Source: RGIG8244 sp045639325
Lineage (GTDB): Bacteria; Verrucomicrobiota; Lentisphaeria; Victivallales; UBA1829
DNA: 64,000 nucleotides
Assembly: GCA_045639325.1 (NCBI GenBank)
Contig: JAZUCU010000015.1
Location: 1-64,000, forward strand
Direction: 5' to 3'
The first letter of the stretch is position 1. Every line of letters begins with the position of its first letter. Of the stretch, positions 30,704 to 39,987 are shown one piece after another. The notes under the pieces are model-generated. The model was not told the DNA's origin and made no database searches. It saw only the letters and a list, made by a program, of their open reading frames with translations. A program made the position numbers and the translations under genes.

Positions 30704-32044
30704 ATGCAACGAAAAGCATTACAAAAACTGTTGGAATGGAAAAATGCTCCAGGTAGAAAACCTTTGCTCATACAGGGAGCAAGACAGGTTGGCAAAACGT
30801 GGCTCATGAAAGAATTTGGCAGTAAGCACTTTTCAAAGACCGCATACATTCATTTTGACAACAACCGCCGGATGCAGGAAATATTCAATGCAGATTTTGA
30901 TATCAATCGACTGCTGACAGCATTCCAAATCGAAGCAGGTTGCACCATCACCCCCAATGATACATTGATTATTTTTGATGAAATACAGGAAGCCCCGCAC
31001 GCGATAAACAGCCTGAAATATTTTTGCGAAGAAGCCCCGGAATATGCCATTGTTGCAGCAGGATCGCTTTTGGGTGTTTCCTTGCATAAAAATGACAGTT
31101 TTCCAGTAGGGAAAGTTGATTTTCTTGACTTATACCCTTTAAGTTTTTCTGAATTTCTGAGTGCAACGAACAATGAACAGCTTGCCAACCTCATAGAAAG
31201 TAGAGATTGGCAGCTTATCACTGCATTTAAAAGCAAAATCATTGAACAACTGCGTCTTTATTACTACATCGGCGGAATGCCGGAAGTTGTTCAAGCATAT
31301 ACGCGCTACAACGATTTTAAAATGGTACGTCGTCTTCAACTGAATCTGCTCCGCGCTTATGATCGTGATTTTTCAAAACATGCACCGCCGGAAACAGTTC
31401 CGGGCATTCGCCTGATTTGGGATTCCATTCCTGTACAACTTGCAAAAGAAAACAAAAAATTTATTTATAAAGTTTTAAAAACCGGCGCAAGAGCACGGGA
31501 CTATGAAATTGCACTGCAATGGCTGTTAGATGCAGGATTGCTTTATCAAGTATGCCGTTCCGCAAAACCGGCAATACCATTAACTGCGTATAAAACTGAA
31601 GGGTTCAAAGCGTATATGCTGGACGTGGGATTACTTGGAGCAAAAGCAAATCTAAATGTAAAAACACTTCTGGAAGGTAACACCGTATTCCAGGAATTCA
31701 AAGGAGCATTAACGGAACAGTATGTTCAGCAGGAACTCCGCGCAGAATGCAATATTACGCCATGTTACTGGGCAAAAGAAGGCGGTGAAGCAGAAGTTGA
31801 TTTTCTTTATCAATCAGCAAATGCAATCATTCCCATAGAAGTTAAAGCAGAAGAAAATCTGCGTGCAAAAAGCTTACAAGTTTATTGTTCTCATTTTCAA
31901 CCGCCTTTTTCCGTCCGAACCTCTATGGCAGATTACCGGACATCAGAACATACAACAGAAAACGGCATTCATACAATGATCAATCTTCCGCTGTACGCAA
32001 TCAATCAAATCCGCAAAGAATGTAACGATACGGAAGAAATTTAA
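30704..32044 (+). CDS. AAA ATPase with C-terminal DUF4143
   Basis: 446 residues. The N-terminal AAA_14 domain has Walker A LIQGARQVGKTWLM (about 24-37) and Walker B TLIIFDEIQEAPHA (about 86-99). The C-terminal DUF4143 has KAYMLDVGLLGAKANL, LTEQYVQQELRAE and EVDFLYQSANAIIPIEVKAE, a PD-(D/E)xK-like motif. These proteins are common in gut bacteria and archaea, often mobile and present in many copies; their role is unclear and may involve DNA. It stands alone with its own promoter between sugar genes. Confidence 0.9.
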   Translation: MQRKALQKLLEWKNAPGRKPLLIQGARQVGKTWLMKEFGSKHFSKTAYIHFDNNRRMQEIFNADFDINRLLTAFQIEAGCTITPNDTLIIFDEIQEAPHAINSLKYFCEEAPEYAIVAAGSLLGVSLHKNDSFPVGKVDFLDLYPLSFSEFLSATNNEQLANLIESRDWQLITAFKSKIIEQLRLYYYIGGMPEVVQAYTRYNDFKMVRRLQLNLLRAYDRDFSKHAPPETVPGIRLIWDSIPVQLAKENKKFIYKVLKTGARARDYEIALQWLLDAGLLYQVCRSAKPAIPLTAYKTEGFKAYMLDVGLLGAKANLNVKTLLEGNTVFQEFKGALTEQYVQQELRAECNITPCYWAKEGGEAEVDFLYQSANAIIPIEVKAEENLRAKSLQVYCSHFQPPFSVRTSMADYRTSEHTTENGIHTMINLPLYAINQIRKECNDTEEI

Positions 32045-32196
32045 TATTAGTGTAACTGCAATATTTTGCAGATGCATATTCACCACCCGATAAACAGAAA
32101 GCGGAAAGAAGTTTTTACGAAAGACTTCTTGAAAAAAAAGATAACGCGAATATATTACAGGACAGACAATTCAATATCAACACAGGAGATAAAATT

Positions 32197-33060
32197 ATGA
32201 TCAAAATCGGATTTACATCTTACAGCTTCAGCCGGGCGGTCAACGCAGGCACGATTGACTTTCTCAAATCCATTGAGCTCGCAGCCGAATATGGCGCAGA
32301 ACATATCGAAATCGCCAGAGATTTGATGGAAACACAGGATTGGATCGAACCGATCAAAGAAACCGCAAAAGTCAATAATCTTGATCTTTCCAGCTATACA
32401 ATCGGCGCAAACTTTGTTCAGCCCGATGCCGAAGCACTGAAAAACGAAATCGATCGTGTGAAAAAGCAAATCGAAATCGGCGCAAAATTGGGCGTGACAA
32501 GAATGCGTCACGACTGCGGATGGCGCCCCATTCCCGAAGCCGGAATCGAACAGTTCGAAAAAGAATTGCCGTTATTCATCGACTGCTGCGGCGAACTGGC
32601 AGATTATGCAGCAAAATACGGCATCACAACCAGTATCGAAAATCATGGCTTCTATGTGCAGGGCAGCGAACGCGTCAAACGGATCGTGCTCGGCGTGAAC
32701 CGCGCAAACTTCGGCACAACGCTCGACGTAGGCAACTTTCTCTGCGCGGATGAAGACCCGGCGTCCGCAACCATGAACAATATCTCCATTGCAACCATGA
32801 TCCATTTCAAAGACTTCCACATTAAACGCACCGCTCCGCCGCAGGAAGGTGGCTACATCAAAACATTCCACGGCAACTATCTGCGCGGTGCTTTGACCGG
32901 GGATGGCGATGTGGAACTGAAGCGGATCAGCGAAATCATCAACGCCTCCGGTTATGATGGATATCTTTCGGTCGAATTCGAAGGCTGGGAAGACCCGCTG
33001 TTTGCATGTCAGCGTGCCATTCTCAACGTAAAAACTCTCATGCGCGGCAAAGCAGAATAA
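32197..33060 (+). CDS. Sugar phosphate isomerase/epimerase family protein
   Basis: 287 residues, ATG after ACAGGAGATAAAATT. TIM-barrel epimerase features: KIGFTSYSFSRAVNAGTIDF, GITTSIENHGFYVQGSERVK, GTTLDVGNFLC, MIHFKDFHIKRT and DGYLSVEFEGWEDP give the Glu-Asp-His-Glu metal set. The frame stays open 140 bp upstream to a TAA at about 32052 and looks coding, which may be the 3' remnant of a lost gene. It is followed by an acetyltransferase and a nucleoside-hydrolase-like gene with short gaps, probably one operon. Confidence 0.85.
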   Translation: MIKIGFTSYSFSRAVNAGTIDFLKSIELAAEYGAEHIEIARDLMETQDWIEPIKETAKVNNLDLSSYTIGANFVQPDAEALKNEIDRVKKQIEIGAKLGVTRMRHDCGWRPIPEAGIEQFEKELPLFIDCCGELADYAAKYGITTSIENHGFYVQGSERVKRIVLGVNRANFGTTLDVGNFLCADEDPASATMNNISIATMIHFKDFHIKRTAPPQEGGYIKTFHGNYLRGALTGDGDVELKRISEIINASGYDGYLSVEFEGWEDPLFACQRAILNVKTLMRGKAE

Positions 33061-33080
33061 CAACAGGAAGAAAAAATATC

Positions 33081-33731
33081 ATGAGCGAAAAACCCGTCCT
33101 TTGCAAACCCGTCCCCGGCGGCATGACCGAACAGGAAAAAGCCGAAGCCGGACTCCTTTACAATCCCAACAATACCACCGAAATGGCGGCATACCGTTTC
33201 AAGATTCAGGATGCCATTCACGAATATAATCAGTTCCGCCCCTCCCAGGTGCAGGAACGCCGGGATTATCTCGCGAAAATCTTCGGCAAAATCGGAAAAA
33301 ACTGCAACATTCTGCCGCCGTTCAAGTGTGATTACGGATTCCGGATCGAAGTCGGGGAAAACTTCTTTGCCAATTACAACTTCATCGTTCTCGACGGCAA
33401 TTACTGCCGTTTCGGGGATAACGTCTGGATCGCACCCAATGTGTCAATTCTGGCTGCCGGCCATCCGCTGGACGTGCAGGACCGCATTGACGGATGGGAA
33501 TATGCCTTCCCCGTGACGGTCGGCAATAACGTCTGGATCGGCGGTTCCGTGACTATTATCGGCGGCGTGACCATCGGCGATAATGCCGTGATCGCAGCGG
33601 GATCCGTAGTCATCCGAGACGTTCCGGCAGATACACTGGTAGCAGGTAATCCGGCACGGGTCATCCGCAAAATCACGGCAGAAGACCGGAAAAAATATCA
33701 GTGGGCTGAACAGGATCAGAAAGACAGATAA
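33081..33731 (+). CDS. Maltose/galactoside O-acetyltransferase-like (left-handed beta-helix)
   Basis: 216 residues. The N-terminal Mac domain (MTEQEKAEAGLLYNPNN...RDYLAKIFGKIGKN) is followed by hexapeptide repeats (DNVWIAPNVSILAAGHP, VGNNVWIGGSVTIIGGVTIG and DNAVIAAGSVVIRDVPADTL). The catalytic His of AGHPLDVQDR matches Maa/LacA/NodL enzymes, which acetylate a sugar hydroxyl from acetyl-CoA as trimers. ATG 33081 follows CAGGAAGAAAAAATATC, 20 bp after the isomerase gene. Confidence 0.9.
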   Translation: MSEKPVLCKPVPGGMTEQEKAEAGLLYNPNNTTEMAAYRFKIQDAIHEYNQFRPSQVQERRDYLAKIFGKIGKNCNILPPFKCDYGFRIEVGENFFANYNFIVLDGNYCRFGDNVWIAPNVSILAAGHPLDVQDRIDGWEYAFPVTVGNNVWIGGSVTIIGGVTIGDNAVIAAGSVVIRDVPADTLVAGNPARVIRKITAEDRKKYQWAEQDQKDR

Positions 33732-33741
33732 GGGAAGCCTT

Positions 33742-34620
33742 ATGCGCAAGTTCATTCTTGATTCCGACTGGTGGACCGATTGTGATGATGCAGTGGCAGT
33801 ACGTTTGCTCTGCAATGCACACAAGCAGCATGAAATTGAACTGCTGGGCATCAACATCAACGCCTGTATGCTTTACTCCATTCCGTCGCTGGATGTGTTC
33901 ACGCGGGAGAATGGAGTCGATATTCCGTTGGCGATTGCACACGGGGCGACTGATTTTGCTGGAACTCCCAGTTATCAGAAACACCTCTCCGAAGTGCGGG
34001 AAGTGAAACGGAATAATGAAGATGTGCCGGAAAGTTTCGACTTTTACACGCAGCTTCTGACCGCTGCCGAAGATCATTCGGTGGAAATTCTCTCCATCGG
34101 TTTCACGCAGGAACTGGCACGATTGCTGAACAATGCGGAAAGTGCCAAACTGGTCAAACGGAAAGTCAGTCATCTTTGGATCATGGCTGGCAAGTGGGAT
34201 GAACACGGCGGCAAGGAATATAATTTCTACAAAAATGAACTTACCCGGCGCAGCGGTGCAGAACTCTGCGAAAACTGGCCGACACCTGTCACTTTCCTCG
34301 GTTGGGAAGTCGGGGCAAGTGTAAAAACCGGCGGCGGATGGCTTCCGGAAAATGACTTGCTCCGACAGGCAATGATCGATCATGGCTCCATCGACGGACG
34401 CTCTTCCTGGGATCCCATGCTGGTTCTGCTGGCGATGATCGGCGATCCGGAACAAGCCGGATACCAATGTATTTACGGCAAAGCCCGGGTAGATGAAACG
34501 GACGGTAGCAATACCTTTACCGAATGTGCCGATGGACCTCACCGCTATGTTGTAAAGATGTACGATGACGCCTGGTATGCCGACGCCATCAATTCCAGAT
34601 TGCCGTTATTGGATTTGTGA
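33742..34620 (+). CDS. Inosine-uridine nucleoside hydrolase-like protein
   Basis: 292 residues. LDSDWWTDCDDAVAVRL is a variant of the family's calcium-binding DxDxGxDDAxAL. VEILSIGFTQELARLL and KVSHLWIMAGKWDE match the second and third conserved regions (family TlialGPLTNlA and i..mGG). Family members hydrolyse N-ribosidic bonds of nucleosides. The Trp-Trp insertion in motif I and the missing Gly suggest a changed substrate. It follows the acetyltransferase by 10 bp and converges with a secreted-protein gene, overlapping it by 15 bp. Confidence 0.75.
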   Translation: MRKFILDSDWWTDCDDAVAVRLLCNAHKQHEIELLGININACMLYSIPSLDVFTRENGVDIPLAIAHGATDFAGTPSYQKHLSEVREVKRNNEDVPESFDFYTQLLTAAEDHSVEILSIGFTQELARLLNNAESAKLVKRKVSHLWIMAGKWDEHGGKEYNFYKNELTRRSGAELCENWPTPVTFLGWEVGASVKTGGGWLPENDLLRQAMIDHGSIDGRSSWDPMLVLLAMIGDPEQAGYQCIYGKARVDETDGSNTFTECADGPHRYVVKMYDDAWYADAINSRLPLLDL

Positions 34621-35466
34621 CAGAGACTTCATGCAATTTTCTGCATCTTCAGTCCATTTTGCATTTTCCGGCTGCTGAAAAAATCCTGTAACGGCTTCGT
34701 AAACAACTTCTTTACCTGCGGGGAATGTAGTACGATAATAATCGCAGAGGTAATCTTTGCGGTAATTCTTACGGTCCCACAGATAACGCTGTGAAAATTT
34801 TGCCCCTTTGATATTCCGGATGAATGTAACGGCACCGAGTCCGGTTTTTGTTTCATACCATGCCATAAAGGGAGCAAATTTGCGGTTGGGAAAGGAATTA
34901 TCTGATTTGAATGCAGCTTCTTTTTTTCTGCCGTCCGGATACACCACATAATATTTATCAAACCGGGTTGACCAGGGGTGCATCATAAAATAAATATGAT
35001 CCAGTTTGACCGCTTTTTCCGCGGAAACACTGGCAGTTTCCCGCAGGATATCCTTTTCTATAACCGTGATCGAACGGGCGGAAAGATCCGCAATCCGGGA
35101 AACTTTTTCAATCCGGATGATATTACCCCGGATGACTTTATTTTCTTCCGGCATGATTTCTTTGTTGTCAGCAAAGATTTTCAATGAGATCACATCTTCA
35201 CCGATTCCGGATTCATCATGTCCTGTTCCGATTGCAAACTTGCTGCCAAGGCGTTTGTAGACAATCCCATAATGCGCACCGGGGAAATCCACACCCAGCA
35301 AGTGTTTTTTCCATTCGATGCGATTGATGTTCCAACGTTTTTTTGCATCCAGACGAATCAAAACATTACCGGATTCAAGGGTGATCGAACCCGGCAGGGA
35401 AATCGCTTTCTGAGCGGGGAGACAACACCCCGCAAGCATGATAAGGAGGAGAAGGAACTTTTTCAT
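34606..35466 (-). CDS. Secreted protein of unknown function (possible lipoprotein)
   Basis: 286 residues with signal sequence MKKFLLLLIMLAGCCLPAQK; AGCC could be a lipobox (L-A-G-C). The mature part is beta-rich (SITLESGNVLIRLDAKKRWN, INRIEWKKHLLGVDFPGAHY) and looks like an aldose-epimerase-type or galactose-mutarotase-like beta-sandwich, but without motifs that settle it. It is encoded directly after a pseudopilin gene (15 bp gap), and both probably use the promoter at 36249-36276. Confidence 0.7.
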   Translation of the reverse strand: MKKFLLLLIMLAGCCLPAQKAISLPGSITLESGNVLIRLDAKKRWNINRIEWKKHLLGVDFPGAHYGIVYKRLGSKFAIGTGHDESGIGEDVISLKIFADNKEIMPEENKVIRGNIIRIEKVSRIADLSARSITVIEKDILRETASVSAEKAVKLDHIYFMMHPWSTRFDKYYVVYPDGRKKEAAFKSDNSFPNRKFAPFMAWYETKTGLGAVTFIRNIKGAKFSQRYLWDRKNYRKDYLCDYYRTTFPAGKEVVYEAVTGFFQQPENAKWTEDAENCMKSLSQIQ

Positions 35467-35481
35467 AAAAATGCCCTGTTA

Positions 35482-36189
35482 TTATTGCCCGGTCCAGAAA
35501 GTGGATGCTTTCTGTTGTGCACTGGACGTCACATACGGAATTGATTTGTAAGTCCGGGTATCCATGTGACCATCAAAAAAGAGAACATTGACTTTACCTT
35601 TATGACGGTAAATATCGACCCGTGCAGCCTGCGCTTCCATGCCGGGACCATGTCTGCCGAGCCCCCAGGCATTGTTGTATTTTACGCAATCTTTGTTGCA
35701 TGTCTCAATGTAATAAAATGCTTCGGTGGGCTTTTTCAGGCTTGTGACTTTCGGCAGATTTGCCCAGATGACTGCGGCGGAACTGTCAAGCTGAACCAAA
35801 TATTTATTCGTTGCCCAGTGATACCGGTCAGTACTTTCTTTCATAACAACAGACGGGCACATAAATGTTTTCACCGGTGCTTTGAAAGGGCTTTTCGGAT
35901 AAACAATATTCAAGGCACCGAGCAGAGTCATGTGGAACGCATTTTTCAAATCCGTATCGCCGATAACGTATGAAGTTGCACCGAGTTTATACGGCAGAGC
36001 ATAATCCTGATAGGTGTTGGAATAAAGCAGTGCACCCATTCCCAGATTTTTCATATTGTTTTTGCACTGAATAAATTTAGCTTCTTCCTTCACCTTATTT
36101 AATGCCGGCAGTAACATCCCCGCAAGAATGGCAATGATGGCAATAACAACAAGCAATTCAATCAGCGTGAATAAACGTGTCTTTTTCAT
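35482..36189 (-). CDS. Type II secretion pseudopilin-like protein
   Basis: Start 36189 is preceded by GAGGTGG. An upstream ATG at 36216 has no ribosome binding site. LFTLIELLVVIAIIAILAGM then LLPALNKVKEEAKFIQCKNN is a prepilin signal, methylation site and helix. The 235 residues end with YRHKGKVNVLFFDGHMDTRT (H-x9-DG family tail). It shares family and genomic setting with the 23770 protein. The partner gene downstream encodes a secreted protein. Confidence 0.9.
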   Translation of the reverse strand: MKKTRLFTLIELLVVIAIIAILAGMLLPALNKVKEEAKFIQCKNNMKNLGMGALLYSNTYQDYALPYKLGATSYVIGDTDLKNAFHMTLLGALNIVYPKSPFKAPVKTFMCPSVVMKESTDRYHWATNKYLVQLDSSAAVIWANLPKVTSLKKPTEAFYYIETCNKDCVKYNNAWGLGRHGPGMEAQAARVDIYRHKGKVNVLFFDGHMDTRTYKSIPYVTSSAQQKASTFWTGQ

Positions 36190-36242
36190 TCCCGACCACC
36201 TCTGTTTTGTTTTCATTTTATTAATTAGTGCAATGTTAGTGC

Positions 36243-36276
36243 GCTATAAATATAGCACATCTTTCCGGATTTTCAA
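36243..36276 (-). promoter_or_regulatory. Promoter with overlapping palindromic operator
   Basis: On the minus strand TTGAAA (36276-36271), 16-bp spacer, TATATT (36254-36249). The -10 box lies in a dyad GCTATA-AA-TATAGC (36243-36256), flanked by further symmetric bases. This is a typical LacI/GntR-type operator location. It controls the pseudopilin and the secreted protein. Confidence 0.6.
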
Positions 36277-36316
36277 GCGGATGATATAAGTTTTTGAAAG
36301 TTATATACTCAAAACA

Positions 36317-37435
36317 TCAAACCAGCTGATCCACCGGAGTGACCGCAACATCGATTTCGTTACGGACGGTTGTCATATAGACGATGAGAGAGCCATCCGG
36401 AGAGAAATGCGGGTGTGGATCCAGGTGATAAGGCGCACGGGGACGCGGCGGGGGCGGCATGGCAGAAACAATATGTGTTTCCTTATCTTCCGGCTTATTG
36501 TAAAATAACAATTCAAGGGGGCGTTCCACATTCCAGATATAAGGAGTCTGGTCTCCGCAGAAAAGAGTTTTATCGCCATTGCAATGAGCGTGACAGAGCG
36601 GACGTTTCCAGATATGTTTCTGCTCTCTGGTATCCGGATCGACTTCAAACACGCCATTGTCGTAATCAATATAGCAAATCTTGCCATCATTTGACCACCA
36701 CTCATGAGCGGTATTACCGGAGTGGCCTTCCCAGAAATCGGGACAGAGAGGACGGTAATAAGTCTGGTCGATATCCATCACCCACAAACGGTGTTCCATC
36801 CATTCATATTTACCGGTGGTGTAATTTCTGCGCCAATCTTTAGGGCAGACAAACTGTTTGGGATTGACCGGAGAAAACGCAGCATGATTGTGCCGGAACG
36901 GGAATTCATGCAGCAGTTTGAATTCACCGGTTTTTGCATGGAACAAGGCAATAAAGGTTACATCGCCAACTTCGCCGTCAGTCAAAAACCATTCGCCGTC
37001 ACAAGAGAGAGAAAGGTGGGTTGAATTGCGGTACAGATAACGGAAGCCGATGTAATCATCGGGAATACTTGCCACGACACGGACATTACCTGCAACATCA
37101 ATAAAACAAAGATTTTTATCGTTGGTAAAATAGACGCCGGAACTGTCCGGAGCAACCATCGGCGATGCACCGGAAAAGATTCCTTGCGGGAACAATTTGA
37201 TTTCCGGTTTTTCCGGATTCAGGCGCACGTAAGCAAGCATACGCTGTACACAGGGCGGAAATGCAGCATAAAACCAGAGATATTCCCCATCCGGCGACAC
37301 ACTGGGATTGGTGAAGTAAAAAGGAAACTGAACCGGTGCAACGTGTTCTTTCAAAACGTAGCTGACAACTCCGCTTTCCGGATCCTGCCATTTTTCAAAA
37401 AAAGGATGTTTTGATAAATCATATTTTGTTTTCAT
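36317..37435 (-). CDS. Oligogalacturonate-lyase-like (PL22) beta-propeller protein
   Basis: 372 residues without signal peptide. Repeated TNPSVSPDGEYLWFYAA, VAPDSSGVYFTND and DPHPHFSPDGSLIVYMTT blades show a seven-bladed propeller. FRHNHAAFSP, GHSGNTAHEWWS, CHAHCNGD and PHPHFSPDG provide the clustered His that bind Mn2+ in PL22 oligogalacturonide lyases. The reaction would be beta-elimination of short pectin fragments. The family link is by motif only. It has its own promoter at 37468-37495. Confidence 0.7.
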   Translation of the reverse strand: MKTKYDLSKHPFFEKWQDPESGVVSYVLKEHVAPVQFPFYFTNPSVSPDGEYLWFYAAFPPCVQRMLAYVRLNPEKPEIKLFPQGIFSGASPMVAPDSSGVYFTNDKNLCFIDVAGNVRVVASIPDDYIGFRYLYRNSTHLSLSCDGEWFLTDGEVGDVTFIALFHAKTGEFKLLHEFPFRHNHAAFSPVNPKQFVCPKDWRRNYTTGKYEWMEHRLWVMDIDQTYYRPLCPDFWEGHSGNTAHEWWSNDGKICYIDYDNGVFEVDPDTREQKHIWKRPLCHAHCNGDKTLFCGDQTPYIWNVERPLELLFYNKPEDKETHIVSAMPPPPRPRAPYHLDPHPHFSPDGSLIVYMTTVRNEIDVAVTPVDQLV

Positions 37436-37467
37436 ATATCACCTCAAGTGTATTGTTTTTCACACAT

Positions 37468-37495
37468 AACATAGCATAAACAAAATAAAAATCAA
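37468..37495 (-). promoter_or_regulatory. Sigma-70-type promoter of the PL22-like gene
   Basis: On the minus strand TTGATT (37495-37490), 16-bp spacer, TATGTT (37473-37468), 33 bp before the start codon. Confidence 0.6.
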
Positions 37496-37531
37496 GACAA
37501 GCGCAGTTTTTTATTGCAGGAAATGGGGGTA

Positions 37532-39073
37532 TTATATCCGCTCAAGAAAACGTCCGGCGCGGGCTGTCACCTGACCATCCCGGAACGATTCCACGCCATT
37601 GACATACACACTGCGAATGCCCGATGCGGGGGAATGAGGCTGCGCAAAATCCGCATGATCTTTCAATTCGTTTTCATCAAACAATACCAGGTCGGCATAA
37701 TATCCGCGCCGGATCAAACCGCGATTTTTCAAGCCGTAAACATGGGCAGGCAGAGAAGTGACACGCCGGATGGCTTCCGACAACGTGTTTTCCTGACGAA
37801 CCATATTGAGGAACCGGGGGAAAGAGCCGAATCCGCGGGGATGACTGCGTCCCAATTCCAGAGAGAGCGGACGTGCATTTTCATCACTGCCGCAACAGAC
37901 ATAATCCTGATTCAGAATCCGACGCATATTTTCGGTGGAAAGAGAGCCGAATGCGCCTTGGGCCCGGGCGGCATCACGCTGTAAGATATCCATGACGCTT
38001 TCCGCCGGAGTGACGCCCTGTTTTTCGGCGATTTCGGCAATGGAGCATCCCAGATATGGCTGATATTCCGCTAACGAGGAGAAACTCAAAATGACCTGCG
38101 TCCAGTCCCGGTCCGATTCCGTTTGGAACCAGTTGACAAGTCTTACACATTCCGCCGGATCACCGGAAAGACGCGCCTGAATTGCGGCATCGGTCATATC
38201 CGCATACTCTCCGGGAAGGATCACACTCAAACTGGTCTGACTGAAAGTGTAGGGATAACGGTCGGCGTAAACCTGTAAGCCGCTGGTCCGTTCTTCTTCG
38301 ATCATCTTCAACACGTTTTCCAGTTTATGCCAATTGCGTTTCAATGCCGTTTTCAAATGGCTGATCTGAAGGATTCCGGAACCATTGCGGGCAAGATGAA
38401 ATGCCTCCCGCAACGCATTTTCCAAGTCATCGCCTTCGCTGCGTAAATGGGTGGCATAAACGCCCGAATAAGGCTTGAGTACGGACATAACAGCACTTAA
38501 TTCATCCACATCGGAAAACCGCCCGGGAACGTATAATAACCCGGTGGAAATACCACAGGCGCCGTGTGTCATAATATCGGCAAGCAGATCACACATCTGC
38601 TTCAATTCTTCCTGCGATGGCTTGCCGGGCTCATATCCCATCACAGCAGCACGCAAAGTGCCCTGTCCGCAAAGGAAATTATAGTTGATTGCCGGAGCCG
38701 CTTGCTTCAATGCAGTAATGTAAGATGCAAAGGAATCCCATTGCAATTGTACACGATAATTTTTGCAAAGCCGTTCCAGATGCGCCCGGTTCTTATCCGT
38801 AACAGGGAAAAAGGATTGCCCGCAATTGCCGGAAATTTCAGACGTCACGCCCTGGGAAATTTTGCTGTACGCTTCCGGTGCGGCAAGAAGTGTCAAATCG
38901 GAATGTGCGTGAACGTCAATAAATCCGGGTGCAAGCGAGAAACGGCAATCTTTCATGGGAATGGCTGAAGGTATGACACTTTTGATCACCGCGCCATCCA
39001 ACACCACATCCCCGGGAAACGGTGCCGTTCCGGAACCATCATAAATCAAAACATGGCGAATGACGGTTTCCAT
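37532..39073 (-). CDS. D-aminoacylase / N-acyl-D-amino acid deacylase-like amidohydrolase
   Basis: I take start 39073 (METVIRHV) because GAGG lies 6 bp ahead; in-frame ATGs at 39079 and 39085 are alternatives. The 513 residues have the amidohydrolase metal motif PGFIDVHAHSDLTLLA, GVTSEISGNCGQS (the family Cys ligand), YATHLRSEGDDLENALREAF, ILQISHLK and CCGSDENARPL, and end RRGYYADLVLFDENEL. This set is typical of D-aminoacylases, which release D-amino acids from N-acyl derivatives. No signal peptide. It sits 8 bp upstream-to-downstream from miaA on the same strand, probably co-transcribed. Confidence 0.85.
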   Translation of the reverse strand: METVIRHVLIYDGSGTAPFPGDVVLDGAVIKSVIPSAIPMKDCRFSLAPGFIDVHAHSDLTLLAAPEAYSKISQGVTSEISGNCGQSFFPVTDKNRAHLERLCKNYRVQLQWDSFASYITALKQAAPAINYNFLCGQGTLRAAVMGYEPGKPSQEELKQMCDLLADIMTHGACGISTGLLYVPGRFSDVDELSAVMSVLKPYSGVYATHLRSEGDDLENALREAFHLARNGSGILQISHLKTALKRNWHKLENVLKMIEEERTSGLQVYADRYPYTFSQTSLSVILPGEYADMTDAAIQARLSGDPAECVRLVNWFQTESDRDWTQVILSFSSLAEYQPYLGCSIAEIAEKQGVTPAESVMDILQRDAARAQGAFGSLSTENMRRILNQDYVCCGSDENARPLSLELGRSHPRGFGSFPRFLNMVRQENTLSEAIRRVTSLPAHVYGLKNRGLIRRGYYADLVLFDENELKDHADFAQPHSPASGIRSVYVNGVESFRDGQVTARAGRFLERI

Positions 39074-39081
39074 TGGCATCC

Positions 39082-39987
39082 TCAACCGTTTAACGGCATC
39101 ATAACCGGTTCTGCATGGGGGTGACGGTGCCGGAACCAGGTGACTTGACGCCGTGCATACTGGCGGGTCGCAATCACGATCCGTTCTTCCAGTTCGTCAA
39201 AAGTCAATTTGCCATTCAGATATTCCCCGATCAGAGAATAACCGAGTGCCTGCCAGGCGGTAGGTGTGGAAAGCAATCCGTTACGGATCAGCTGTTCCGC
39301 TTCTTCGATCCAGCCCGCTTTCAGCATTTGCCGGGTACGCAAACGGATGCGATCGCATAATTCCGCACGGTCCCAGACAAGGAAAAATTGACGGTATCCC
39401 GGGCGCGGCGGACGGCTTTCCATGCCGGATTGGAGGGAGGTCATCTGCTGTCCCGTAATGAGAAAGACTTCATAAGCGCGGATGATTTTTCTGCGGTGAG
39501 GATAAAATTTTGCATAATCCTCCGGACATTTCTGGCGGACGATGGCACATAATTCTTCAAAATGCGCATCGTTATCAAATTTTTCATTCAATTCATCGCG
39601 AATGGCAGGATCGGCAGGGAGCGGATCAAGGCCATAGAGAAACGCGTGGATATAAAGTCCGCTTCCGCCCTCAAAGACGGGTCTTTTTCCGCGGGAAAGA
39701 ATATCGGCAACGGCTTTTTCCGCAAGATCGCAATATTGAAAAATATCGGATTTTTCGGTGATATCGAGAATATCGATCAGATGATGGGGAATCTGCTGCA
39801 ATTCCTCCGGTGTGGCTTTGGCTGTGCCGATATCAAGCCCGCGATATAATTGCATGGAGTCACAGCAAACAATTTCGCCATCTGTTTCGTCGGCAATAGA
39901 AAAAGCAAGAGAACTTTTGCCCGATGCCGTTGCACCGAGAATCACAGGGATGAAATCGCCCCGGAAAATATCAGGAAGCTTTTTCAT
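39082..39987 (-). CDS. miaA: tRNA dimethylallyltransferase MiaA
   Basis: 301 residues from start 39987 (longer starts lie within lspA). VILGATASGKSSLAFSIADE is the P-loop, and CCDSMQLYRGLDIGTAKATPEEL and HHLIDILDITEKSDIFQYCD are the DSxQxY and HHLIDxxxPxexyS motifs. GGSGLYIHAFLYGL and TRQYARRQVTWFRH complete the set. The enzyme transfers a dimethylallyl group to A37 of tRNAs reading UNN codons. Its start overlaps the end of lspA by 17 bp. Confidence 0.95.
   Translation of the reverse strand: MKKLPDIFRGDFIPVILGATASGKSSLAFSIADETDGEIVCCDSMQLYRGLDIGTAKATPEELQQIPHHLIDILDITEKSDIFQYCDLAEKAVADILSRGKRPVFEGGSGLYIHAFLYGLDPLPADPAIRDELNEKFDNDAHFEELCAIVRQKCPEDYAKFYPHRRKIIRAYEVFLITGQQMTSLQSGMESRPPRPGYRQFFLVWDRAELCDRIRLRTRQMLKAGWIEEAEQLIRNGLLSTPTAWQALGYSLIGEYLNGKLTFDELEERIVIATRQYARRQVTWFRHRHPHAEPVMMPLNG

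Noticed and set aside
32055..32196. In-frame coding-like stretch ahead of the 32197 isomerase
   Set aside because: No start codon; the isomerase has its own AGGAG site and starts with its family N-terminus at 32197. Possibly the 3' remnant of a lost gene.
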